From contig NC_135563.1 of assembly GCF_964340395.1 (NCBI RefSeq), positions 15,220,151 to 15,284,150 of the forward strand: a DNA stretch of 64,000 bases, in the 5' to 3' direction. A model generated the notes under the pieces. That model made no database searches, was not told the DNA's origin, and saw only the letters and a program-made list of their open reading frames with translations. Shown piece by piece: positions 48,579 to 64,000 of this stretch (position 1 is its first letter; each line of letters begins with the position of its first letter). Position numbers and translations under genes: made by a program. The stretch is from Glandiceps talaboti. Lineage: Eukaryota > Hemichordata > Enteropneusta > Spengelidae.

Positions 48579-50178
48579 TATGGAAGACCGGTGAGGACAG
48601 CGACCTGCAAACTGATCTGCGACTTGAAATCTGCGACTTGGAAACTGCGATCTGCGACTTGTAAAACTGCGACTTAATTGTTATATTTTACTTTAAATAG
48701 CTGTGTTTAGGTCGATGTGTGATTCTGCAAGGCCAAAGAGATTATAATTTCTGTAACAGTGAAGCCACTGTTGAAATATCCTCGAATGAGTTGTTCAAGT
48801 TCATCCATCCCATGCCATGGATCAGGGGTGCATTCGATTATGCCTCAGACCACCGGTAACTAACGTCATGATCTCGGGTCGTGTGAAAATCGAGCGCATT
48901 TTATTGCATTTGGGGCACCCCTAAGAACCTATGATTAATCCGCGATACATAATTTGGTCCGTCTTTCCAAACTATTTTAGACAATTTTGAAGTGAAAACT
49001 TATTTCCTCACTAGATATGATAAGAGACCTTCAAAATATGGTACAAGACTTTCGGAAATGATAAAAATAACTAACCACGCGTTGTCCCTGTTTTATAAAA
49101 ATCTTTTTTGATCTGCAACAACTGTGACCACAAATCTGACCACAAGCTGAGTTGTCTGTTGTCATCTGGCGGTCAGCAGACTTCGGTCTTTCAGCTTTAA
49201 ACGTAGGCATGTCGAGTTTTCGTAACCTTTATGATCACCTGTGTGGTTTTACATCATATATGTAAATACATTATCGACCAGCTGCAGCACTTGATGAGAA
49301 TACGATACATAATAATGTCTCAGAGTTGAACTAACCTTGTTTACAACTTGAACTTTCCCTCTTTCTGGGTGCCTTTGTTCTTATGCCAAGGAAAAATAGT
49401 TGTGAAAAAATGTGTGAAGACGACTTTGGATCATAGCTCTTCACGTTGTTTACAAGTGTACCTCACATACTTTTTGGTGGACACTTTGTTGCCATGAGCC
49501 ACAATCCACTCATTTCGGCGTGATTTTGGCCCTATTGAAAACTTGTAATATTTTCTCCCATCACGCCAACGTTGTCGAAAACAAAAGGGAGCTCAGCGGC
49601 TGTCCTTTTTACCCATAGCTGAAAAATACACGCTGGAGTCTACCGACATCTACTTATTCCCATACAAATGCTGTACTATATGCGCGGCAGACGACAATCA
49701 CAAAACAGTCACAGGGGTATCTCTCGCCTCGTTCTCATTGTAAATAATACGTTGCATGCTGGGAGAATAAAGTTCGAGCATGTGACGTGAGAAGGTGACA
49801 CTGGGCGCGTCAGCTCCCTTAGCAACTAATTGCAACAATGTATCATCCGACACACAAGCTACAGAATGTTGGCATGTGCGATATGCATGATATATTTCTT
49901 GAACTCACACATATATGCATTACACATAAATCTACCACTAAAGGAAAGCCTGGGTTTTTAGAGACATTCTAGACATTTTTATGATTTTAGATATTCACAA
50001 TCTTGGAGCTTTATTGTGCCTTGATGCCCATGGAACCACCAGCGGTGATGGGTTTGAGAAATCGAGGCTGACAAGTCTCGGGTAGCAGTTTGTAAGTTCA
50101 TGAAGTCGCAAGTCGCAGTTTTGCAACTCGCAGGTCGCAGTACCGGTCGCAGGTCGCTCTCCGCACCGGTCATCCATA
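48579..50178. mobile_element. 1.6-kb element with long terminal inverted repeats, non-autonomous
   Basis: The left end TATGGAAGACCGGTGAGGAC, going on to AGCGACCTGC and CTGCGACTTG, is matched by the reverse complement of the right end TATGGATGACCGGTGCGGAG, AGCGACCTGCG and CTGCGACCTGC, over about 100 bp. Both ends contain several subterminal copies of CTGCGACTTG. The 1.4-kb interior has no transposase frame. No target-site duplication was clear. A non-autonomous DNA transposon is the simplest reading; an inverted duplication of a repeat-rich segment is the alternative. Confidence 0.6.
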
Positions 50179-50710
50179 CACATGACCTTTTACTCCATTT
50201 ATTATTATTACTACATGCAAGTATTCTTCTAGCCAAAAAAGATCCACGCGTACCTTCCACGAATGGTTACTTAGCGAACCAACGGCTGGACCTTAATGGA
50301 GTTATACAATTATATCGAATATACATATAAGCTTAAGTTTCATCAGATAAGTATATATAATACAGATATATAATATCCTATATAGTAATTAACTGGCCGG
50401 AAGTCCCGGTAAAAGTGTTACACTAACAAATCACAAAAGTTATCATGACACTGAGAACAAGATCTTGTATAACACATTAATTGTATAAATCTATTCAAAT
50501 GTATTAAAGTTTTTTTTTAATTTCTAAAAGATATATATTCTAGATTATTAATAATCATAATTCTGACTGAAAAGAAAAAACACAGATAATACAGACAAAA
50601 ACAACACATGACAGACAGAAACACATAGGATATACATAAACACACACAGGGCAGACAGAACCACACACACAGGACAGACAAAAACAAACATGACAGACAA
50701 AAACACACAT

Positions 50711-50721
50711 GACAGACAGTC

Positions 50722-50812
<91 letters not shown>
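50711..50812. repeat. (CAGA)n microsatellite
   Basis: About 25 pure units within a wider degenerate ACAGACA region (50590-50835). Confidence 0.95.
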
Positions 50813-50829
50813 AACACACACAGGACAGA

Positions 50830-51219
50830 AACACATAGGTTAAACAAAAATGATGTATCTTTGCGTGTATCAATTGCATGCAATGGGTACTTGGCATAGG
50901 AACAAGAGTCATTGGAGGCCCCTGTAACTTATTATAATTTTTCAACAGCTTTTTTGTTAAATGTGTGTTTTCAGATTTGCATACTTTGTTAGATTTGAAA
51001 GGAAACTCAATTCGAAGGAAAAAAAATTAGGTTGCTATCGTTATAAAATCTACAAATATGGACGGAATCTAATAACACATCACCATAATGTCTTTTTTGT
51101 CTGTGACCATACACATGAAACGCAAATTCATACAATTAAATGTTGTTTTAGTCATTCATAGTATACACGAATTGTGAGAAAATGTGGTCGTATCCCGGAG
51201 CCATGGGTTACATGTGATA
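50830..51219. other. 3' flank of exonuclease copy C
   Basis: No coding exon; probably includes the 3' UTR of copy C, although no clear minus-strand AATAAA was pinned down. Confidence 0.4.
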
Positions 51220-53725
51220 CTAGGCACGGATTGGTCGCATCCTTTCTGTTTTGGGAATATATTTGTCTCCTTGACGACGAAGCAGGGTTTGGATAATGTC
51301 GGCAACACACTTAACATCGGCCAGAGCTTTGTGACTTGCTCTGTCGGTATCCAATCCTAAACCACCCGCCATTTCGGACAACTTGGGATATTTTCGATCT
51401 CTTCGGCGCTTAAAGGCTTTGTATTCGGTCTTCAACTCCACGAATTGACGAGCGAATCTTGGGAAAGTCATTTCGGAAACATCGAATTGAATGTAGAAGT
51501 ATTTGTCACAGTCAAACGGTCTGTCCAATATAAACAAGAAAAATGTATTTTACATCTACATGTAACCCAGGTCACAGTTTAATACAGATGCCTCCCAGAG
51601 TGAAAAAAAATCGTACATATAGCCCAAGTATTACAAATTATTGGTGAGACCACAAAATTTCTATAGTGGCGTTTTTATTCTCGTATCCCAGAGCATATTT
51701 TACGAAAAATAACATTAAATAAGTTAACATATCGTGTTTATATAGCCTTCAATGATTGGCTTAGATCGTACCACGTGGTATGGACTATTGAACCACAGTG
51801 ACCTTAATTTACATATGATAGGGCACTATTCGCGCTCTATTTTCCCATGCAGGAGTCAAGTTATCTGGGGGGTTTTCTTTCACAGTGACTACAGAAAGAA
51901 TATGTGCCTGTAAAACACTTATTGCCTTATTTAGGTACTTATAGACGTCATATTACCCATCGTGTGGTTCTGTAGCAAACAATTCCCTCCGCTCAATCAC
52001 ACTTCGAGCCTTTGCGTAAACATTCACCGTCTAGCTTATGGCATAGACCCTACGCGAAATGCTTATGGTTAGCATATACTTCCTTGTCTGTGGCATAAGC
52101 TAGACGGGCAAATGTTTCCGGGGAAATGTTTACACAAGGGCTTGAAGTTTGACTGAGTAGTAATCAACACCTTATGTGTACACTACCAATTAGCTGATAA
52201 CAGCTAAGTATACACCTTGGTATATACACCTTGATAATAAATTACACTCAAAATTTATAATTTATCTTTATTGAACATAAAAGTAGTAAAAAACATGTAA
52301 ATCTTCCCTGGGATAAGAATGAAGAACTAACCAACATTGTTAATCGATTACATATTCAGATATCAATGCTTCCCATTTCCATTTGGGAGGAGAACGCTGT
52401 TCAGTCAATGTGAAAGGTACGTGTATTTTTGGACTCTGTAAAATCCATGAACATACGCCTTACAACACATTCTGTACTCCTAAAGTTATATCAATGCTTC
52501 CCCTATATATATAGCATCAGCAGTAACTCTAATGTCGATTAGAATAATTTTTAGTGTTGTTTTACAATATTTTCATGGCAAGTGTACCTTTGTGTTATTT
52601 TCTATAGATCACGTGATTATGGTACAGTTTGTACAAGAATAATATGGAAAGAAAGAATTTAAATCTCATAATCTGTTATGTTGGGTTTACTGACGGACAT
52701 ATACATATCTACTTACCCATCTGTGACAAGCTGAAAGTTTGGTGTCTGACTCAGGGGTTTCAGTTTGTTGGACTTCAGCCAGTCGATGAAGCGCCCCCAC
52801 ACGTCTGGGAATTCATCAGCTTTATCGACAGTTTCCTGGAAGAGGATCAAAACGAAAATTAAGCATATTTCAAGGGAAATTTCATGTAACAGTTGTTTAC
52901 TATGAAATGGAAGTAAGTTACACGAATTATGAGTAAAGCGTGTATTTCCTGAAAATAATATTTATAGTACTCGCTTACACAGAAATTCAAAATTCAATTC
53001 TTTTTGGACGGCTTGTGATTTTAACGATGAGATTTAAGTAAAGAACTTAGCGTACCCGGATATGTAATTTTATCAAATATGCAATCGTAATTATACACAA
53101 AGCACCCCATTCTCGTCACAAAATGAACATTTCAATAACTGTAATGTCAAACAACCATACAAACAATATTTAGGCCTACCTGGGAAATCTTCGTTAGCTC
53201 CAGACAAAACTCAGCCAACTTTGGATGTTTCACTGGACGACAGTAAGACTGGAACTCGCCGACCTTAAAACAGAAAAAAACCAGACTGTCATAGCAAATC
53301 AATGAGTATAAAGTATCAAAGATCAATTCCATTCCATAAGTTTACATTGAAGAATTGAAATCTCATAATATTTTGGGTTGGGTTTACTGACGGACATATA
53401 CATAAGCTTATACTTACCCATCTGTGACAAGCTGAAAATTTGGTGTCTGACTCAGGGGTTTCAGTTTAACCTTATCTAGGCCTGTTAATTTGTGAAGATG
53501 ATTTAAATTCTGAAAACCTGTTGGACCAGAAAGGTAAGCTTATATTCAGAACAGCTATTGAAACAAAATAAAAGTTACCTTTTCCAGTCTTTTTGAGTCC
53601 AGAATTATGGCTGCAATATCTATAATTTCTGGTTTAAAGTTGGGTGATAAACCGTTGGCAGGCAAGTCTCGGTCGATGCATGTCGCCTCCAGGTCAATGC
53701 AAAGGTAGTAGTCGGGTCGTGGCAT
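51220..53725 (-). CDS. ERI1-like DEDDh 3'-5' exoribonuclease, copy C
   Basis: Coding exons 53579-53725, 53180-53263, 52717-52835 and 51220-51520; 216 residues, phases 0, 0, 2. Motifs: IDLEATC (exo I), PEIIDIAAIILD, FQSYCRPVKHP, LTKISQ, ETVDKADEFP, DW, LVTDG, exo II DGPFDC, exo III HKALADVK, with every DEDDh residue present. It differs most from A and B at its N terminus (MPRPDYYLC), around residues 17-30 and in the exo III helix. The larger size of its introns is due partly to insertions: intron 3 (51521-52716) contains a foldback element and intron 1 contains a broken copy of exon 3. It is the most upstream of the three genes. Same start position, exon number and phases make tandem gene duplication certain; function beyond RNA 3'-end trimming is inferred from the family. 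Confidence 0.93.
51992..52157. mobile_element. Foldback (MITE-like) in intron 3 of copy C
   Basis: Left arm CTCAATCACACTTCGAGCC, then TTTGCGTAAACATT, CCGTCTAGCTTATGGCATAG; the right arm is its reverse complement, with an insertion of about 14 bp (TTTCCGGGGAAATG region) and several mismatches. Arms are roughly 50 bp, the loop about 40 bp. The loop carries CATAGACCCTACGCGAAA, nearly the core of the 21.6-kb foldback. Confidence 0.75.
53357..53475 (-). pseudogene. Broken duplicate of exon 3 inside intron 1 of copy C
   Basis: This segment repeats 52660-52768 with a few changes: the intron-3 start (GGTTTACTGACGGACATATA in plus sense), the donor site, and the last 17 codons of exon 3 (KLKPLSQTPNFQLVTDG, coding at 53418-53467). 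The 5' part of the exon and its acceptor are missing, so it cannot be spliced in as exon 3. The peptide is unchanged from the true exon, so the duplication is recent. Its position between exons 1 and 2 means it was inserted out of order rather than by simple local tandem slippage of exon 3. Confidence 0.85.
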
Positions 53726-54818
53726 CGTTACAGTTACAGTATCTTTTGGACGGACTGGGAGTCGTTATCGATGCTCACAGAGGGCTGTCGTAACCCGAAT
53801 GAAGCGAATGTAGCGTTACCCTAGATTCACTTGCATGTTAATTTCACTTCTACGAACAATAACAAACGTCACCTCAGCGTTCGCAGAAAAATCTCCCGGG
53901 CTTGTTATTGATTAGTCATCTTAATTTAGCATAGGTGTTTCGCGTCATCGAGACCCATTAATTTTACTATGTCAGGTTCCAGGAATATTTATGTAGCAAC
54001 TTGGTAGAATGATCCATTTTAGGGCATTGTGTTGTCGCTTTGCGATTCTCATAAACGGACAGATGTGTTCAAAATATTCTGAAGAATTACAATGTTACTA
54101 TATCTGTTGAACGGCTAATCATGTATGACGGATTCGGTTCCATTATTAAAAAAAATGTTCTCACACTCACTTCCTTGGCGTTTAAAATTACATTTTGATA
54201 TTTTTCATTTAGTATCAGTGATATCAATCTAATCCTACGTGCACTTATTTTTAAAAGATTATCTTTTTTTTTCAAAACGAAAGTAAGATTAATAACATTT
54301 TCCCAGCTGGACTTGAAATCAAACCTGTGATGGATTTTGATGGTCTCAGACTAATATAGTGGTCTGAGATAGAGTGAAGTATACAGATTGTTTAAATTAA
54401 GACAAGGTCAACATGTTTCTCTTTCTCGTATCTCTCCTAACACTAACATATATCACGTCAGCGCCTCCATCGCTAGACTGATTCAGCCGTTGTGGGCGCT
54501 CTTCTAATCCTTTCCGCAAACGTGAGGGGGGGGGGGATCATGACGCTCCCGGCGTTGTTCTTTACAATCTACACCACCCTATGACGTCATAAAATCATTG
54601 AAAATCAAGTCAGTGTTTGACTATGTATAGATGACAGTACTAAATGTATTCATCAAATCATCACATTTACATAGACTGTTCATCCGTGTACAATCTTTGC
54701 TGTGGTCGGTTTTTCAAAACAATATCATGTTAATTTCACTTGGTAAGTTATTCTAAAGTTATAGTCTTTTGTTTGTAAGCATATGCAACACACACGATAT
54801 ACTAGTAAACACATTCAT

Positions 54819-54852
<34 letters not shown>

Positions 54853-55740
54853 ATGCATGTACATACATTTTCAAACTTACAACAAATACTAGAATTATTC
54901 TTTTGATTTCATATATTTGCATAAACATAATTTAATAACAAAAATTCTGTACAACACTGAAAGAGACACAACTCCTAGGCTCAAAAAAAAACAAAAACAA
55001 AAATACTGATAAAAACACATAAAAATTGATTTTAAGTATTCACAAGATTTCAAAACATTGTAAGTATTCTTTTGTGTTCTAAAATGGATGGTAGACTGCT
55101 GAAAATGGGCAAAAGTGGACCAATATGGGAGATAAATTGCTATATAGCATACACAGTGACAAAAGGAAAGTGAAAGTAACACTGTGTGTGAATGAATTCA
55201 TTTATGTATTACTACAAAAACAGAGTGACTATAGAGTTTCAATTAGATGGCATGATGTTTTTAACATCTCATGTCTTTTGTTACAAATTACACAAACAAA
55301 ATACACACACTGATAGCACATAATAACATAAAATGGCAGAAGGGAGGCTTTAAAACAAGTCAGTCATACCATAAAGTTTCAAATACTCTCTGAAATACAT
55401 GCATAAAATATGTAAATTTTGGTACTAGGCAATGGTATGTTTATATTTCTTCAAAAACATGGACTATTATAAAGTTGTACTGTTTTTCTCTGTAACTTGG
55501 TGAGAAAAAAGCCATATTTGAAAGTGTTGATAAAATCACTGTATAATATACACTGGTGATGAGGATGCTGAAAGCAAATCATTAGTAATGTAATGTAGTT
55601 AGATAAACTAACAATTCATTGTGGTGCTTTTTTCCATGACCTTTGACCTTTGATGCAATCTGTAGTCACATGATTTCAAATAAGGTACCAAAAACCATAG
55701 ACAGTAGACTGTCTATGAATACAGCAAGAGAGAGTGAGGA
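53726..55740. other. Upstream region of copy C and spacer
   Basis: Should contain the copy C promoter. Also a small (CA)n tract at 54818-54843, a poly-G run near 54528-54537 and a short inverted pair TCTCAGAC/GTCTGAGA at 54345-54370. A 22-bp palindrome lies at 55696-55717. No exon recognised. Confidence 0.4.
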
Positions 55741-58698
55741 ATGAATATATACATTCTCTTTGGTCCAAAATTACCAAGTTACCATAAAACTTGTGTTTTG
55801 TCCAGGTATATGTACGTGAATAGGAAGCATTGCTGGAAGTTATGTCTGGAAAAATACCGACCTACATTCAATAAATATAACAAAGGAACTGTAAACATTC
55901 AAATTAGAGTTACACTTATGAATCAAACTGTATTGTTGGAAATTCATCCTTTGATTGTTCCCAAACATGAGTTCATTCAGTAGATTTTTGTACATAGTGA
56001 ATGAGATTGGCATTTATCCAAACGTCCACAACTACCAGCTATTACAGTGAATGACAGCAAATATACTTTCATTGGAAAATTTGAATGAAGCAGACTTCAT
56101 TTTGGTGGTTCTGACATCATTAAAGTGATGTGACTACTCAGCAGTACATGTAGCATAAAAAAAACTTGATTTGGGGAAATCTTGGCAACGAGGACAGCAC
56201 TTATTGATATGGTGATAAGAATATAAACATTGCAAGGATTGTATGGAGTCTGGTTCTTTACAGAGAATTATAACTGAAAGTGAAAGACACATTTGATGAA
56301 TTTAATAACCACATGATAGAGTTCTATGAAGAGCACCAACAAGACCAATTTTATGATGCATGACTGTACACCAGGCACACATAAACATTTATACCTAGCA
56401 TACTAATGGGTCAGTGTCTACATTTCATTAATATCCTTTGAATAATTAAATATTCTAGTTTGGAGCTAAAATCATACTAATGCCAGATGTATGATAAAAC
56501 TAGCAAAGTTATGCCGTCAATACCTCACAATAATGCATGTTGTGTTTAGAATTTTTGGGAATTGGTAAATCAAATTAAATACTGTATTTAAAATCACACA
56601 CTTTGATATACTTGTAAAGTTCATATACAGCAATTTGTAGTCATTCGGCAGATCTGAGTTGAACAAATTCTTGCATACTGTACTTGTAACACATGATTAC
56701 AAAATTAATTTATGAAATTGCTACTTAAAATGACTTCTATAAGACAGTGAATGTCTTGTGAGAAACTAATGTATCAGTGATTTTCCCAATTTTTCATATC
56801 CCAGGCATGTCAATAGAGGGCAGTCTAAAACACATCATAGTTTTCCACTATCACATGTCGTGGAGAACCTGGTAAAACAATACAGCTTTACAGGGCACTT
56901 GGGTATAGTAGATTTCACCTTATCACACACATTATTGTAACAAAAGAACTAGCCTCTACATTAACTAAACATCAATACCAGTATCTGTAAAAACCACCAT
57001 TTTGTTCAACATATACAGTTTGATGACTGAATATTGACAAATTCGTTCACATATCACTCAGCATACAGTCTCTCTAACTTTAACTGTCATGAAATTTTCA
57101 ATTTTGTAACCAGTAAATGGTGGACAATCTCAGTCTTATCATTTTAAACCCTTTCCTCTCTGAAAATATGTACTTGGGAGATAGCAAGACAACAGCACAC
57201 CTGAAGAACTGCATGTGGTTGACATGAGTTGTTCAGGAATGTTTCTTGAATGTCACTTTACTAATAAATACATGGGATAGTAAATTTTAAGTACAGACTT
57301 TTTTGATTGCACAATTTATTGAGTGATCTGCTTCATGACAGGTAGGGCAGTCTTTTTCATATATTAAAGCACCACTAAAGAACTGAGGAATTGGAAAGAC
57401 TACTTGCCCAGACTTTGCATCTGACCTGTTCCTTTTTTCCATGTTTTTGAGTCTTTCCAAATGTATATTTAAATAGTAGGATACAGTATACATGAGATAC
57501 AGTAAAAATGATATCTGAGCACTGTTGTATGTTATTTACAATGTTTGATATTTCATTACTCCTCTTGAAAATTAGACTTCAGCACACACAGGTCAAGCTG
57601 TACGGTATTCATACTGTTTGTTACTTCTTGTCTCCAGTTCAGTTTGATATTTCAACATTAGGTATATATTTCCTCCAATGTAGCTCAGTATTTACAAGTT
57701 TGACACATTTGATTTATCCACTTAGTGAAGTATTTACAGATAGATTTGATACACAACTTGATTTCACCAATTAGATCAACATTTCACAGGTTTTTGTTAC
57801 TCGATTCCTCCAATTAGATCAGAATTTCAAGGTTTGTTTTTTCAGTCCTCCAATGCAGCTTGGACTTTCCAAGATTGACATTTGATTCCACAAATCAAGT
57901 TTAGTTTTATAAGAATGGACATTTCACTCCTCCAGTGAGTTTAGTATTTCCATGTATGGATATTTCATTTCTTCTAATAGAGTACAGTAGTACGAATATT
58001 TCAGTTTGTGGTTTGATTCCTCCAATTATAGTTTGGTATTAATTTACAGATATGGCATTTCATTCCTCCATGTTCGGTAGGTCTAAGTTTGGTATTTGAT
58101 TCCTCCAACAGAACTTTTCTCAATACCGTTATTTTGTTCGAATTCAAGGTCAAGTCTGTTCTGTAGTACCAATAGCAAAGACATTATATAGGCAGCCTAT
58201 TGACCAATACCTTACCTATTGTGGTCTTTGCTTCTAAATATGCAATATTCAACCATACCATGTACATCTGGGAGATGAAAACTTTACAAACAGTAACTAC
58301 ATTTGACATGGTTTGCAGACATATTCACAGACAAAGGTAGAGTTACAGCTGACTCCTGACTTGAGTTGTCACACTTGGCTACACCAAGACGATAGGATAT
58401 ACTGCTATAGGTACTTAAAACTGTGCTAGTATCTTGCTGAAAGTGAGATGATTTGACAGCTGGCATAGTAGCAGAATTGTGGTTATTTGAAAGTTGGCGT
58501 ATGGCGTCGTAGCAAAATCGCAGTCCTCTGACTCTGTAGTAATAATGGCCATTTGACATTTGGCATAGTAGTAGAATTTTGTATAGTGTTGTAGCATAAC
58601 CGCAATCCTTCGACAGTTTGTATAACAATGTCATTGTAGTTGTTTGAGAGTTGTTGTAGTCATGGAAGCAAGGTAGCCAGAGTTTACTGCCCCAAGTC
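55741..58698. other. Probable 3' UTR and downstream flank of tankyrase
   Basis: No coding exon supported; the 80-codon plus frame at 55741-55983 and other frames lack features. On the minus strand AATAAA (plus TTTATT at 57307-57312) lies about 1.4 kb past the tankyrase stop and may be its poly-A signal. The 57.6-58.1 kb part repeats loose TTTCATTCCTCCA-type motifs. Confidence 0.35.

Positions 58699-64000
<5,302 letters not shown>

Noticed and set aside
50517-50945. 142-codon Cys-Leu-Ser-Val frame on the minus strand
   Set aside because: Encoded by the (CAGA)n tract and its degenerate margins.
55696-55717. 22-bp palindrome CATAGACAGT/ACTGTCTATG
   Set aside because: Real but short; palindromes of this size are expected occasionally, and no associated feature was seen.

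Overview
The window reads as an AT-rich, intron-containing genome of an invertebrate animal. The genes have canonical GT-AG introns, there is a CR1/L2-like LINE, and simple repeats, foldbacks and small inverted-repeat elements are very dense. The recognisable genes (a TIA1/TIAR RNA-binding protein, tankyrase, an alpha-crystallin small heat-shock protein and ERI1-like exonucleases) are typical of animals. An invertebrate deuterostome or a lophotrochozoan is my guess; the sequence does not settle the phylum.

Layout. At 7.7-8.4 kb on the minus strand lie the first four coding exons of a TIA1/TIAR homologue; the rest of that gene was not found in the 7.7 kb downstream of it inside the window. From 8.5 to 34 kb there is a gene-poor stretch with a 5'-truncated LINE whose reverse-transcriptase frame is intact (13.77-15.54 kb), many microsatellites, a 49-bp and a 25-bp tandem repeat, several hairpins including one shaped like a microRNA precursor (29.6 kb) and one with a perfect 27-bp stem (32.0 kb), and a small MITE at 32.8 kb. 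At 34.1 kb a single-exon small heat-shock protein gene sits on the plus strand with a heat-shock element about 80 bp upstream of its start.

From 40.1 to 53.7 kb, three complete four-exon genes for stand-alone ERI1-like DEDDh 3'-5' exoribonucleases (220, 222 and 216 residues) lie head to tail on the minus strand with the same intron positions and phases. This is a local tandem expansion. Intron 1 of the third copy carries a broken duplicate of exon 3. The spacers hold a LINE fragment, a 1.6-kb element with long terminal inverted repeats and a foldback element.

From 58.7 kb to the right edge, also on the minus strand, are the last six coding exons of tankyrase: a low-complexity linker, the SAM domain and the complete PARP catalytic domain, with its zinc site and H-Y-E residues. 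Its ankyrin repeats lie beyond the window.

No operon-like or pathway grouping links these genes except the exonuclease triplet. The most notable points are the triplet with its stray exon, the hairpin loci, and the repeat unit shared between 11.9 kb and the 3' flank of the middle exonuclease gene.
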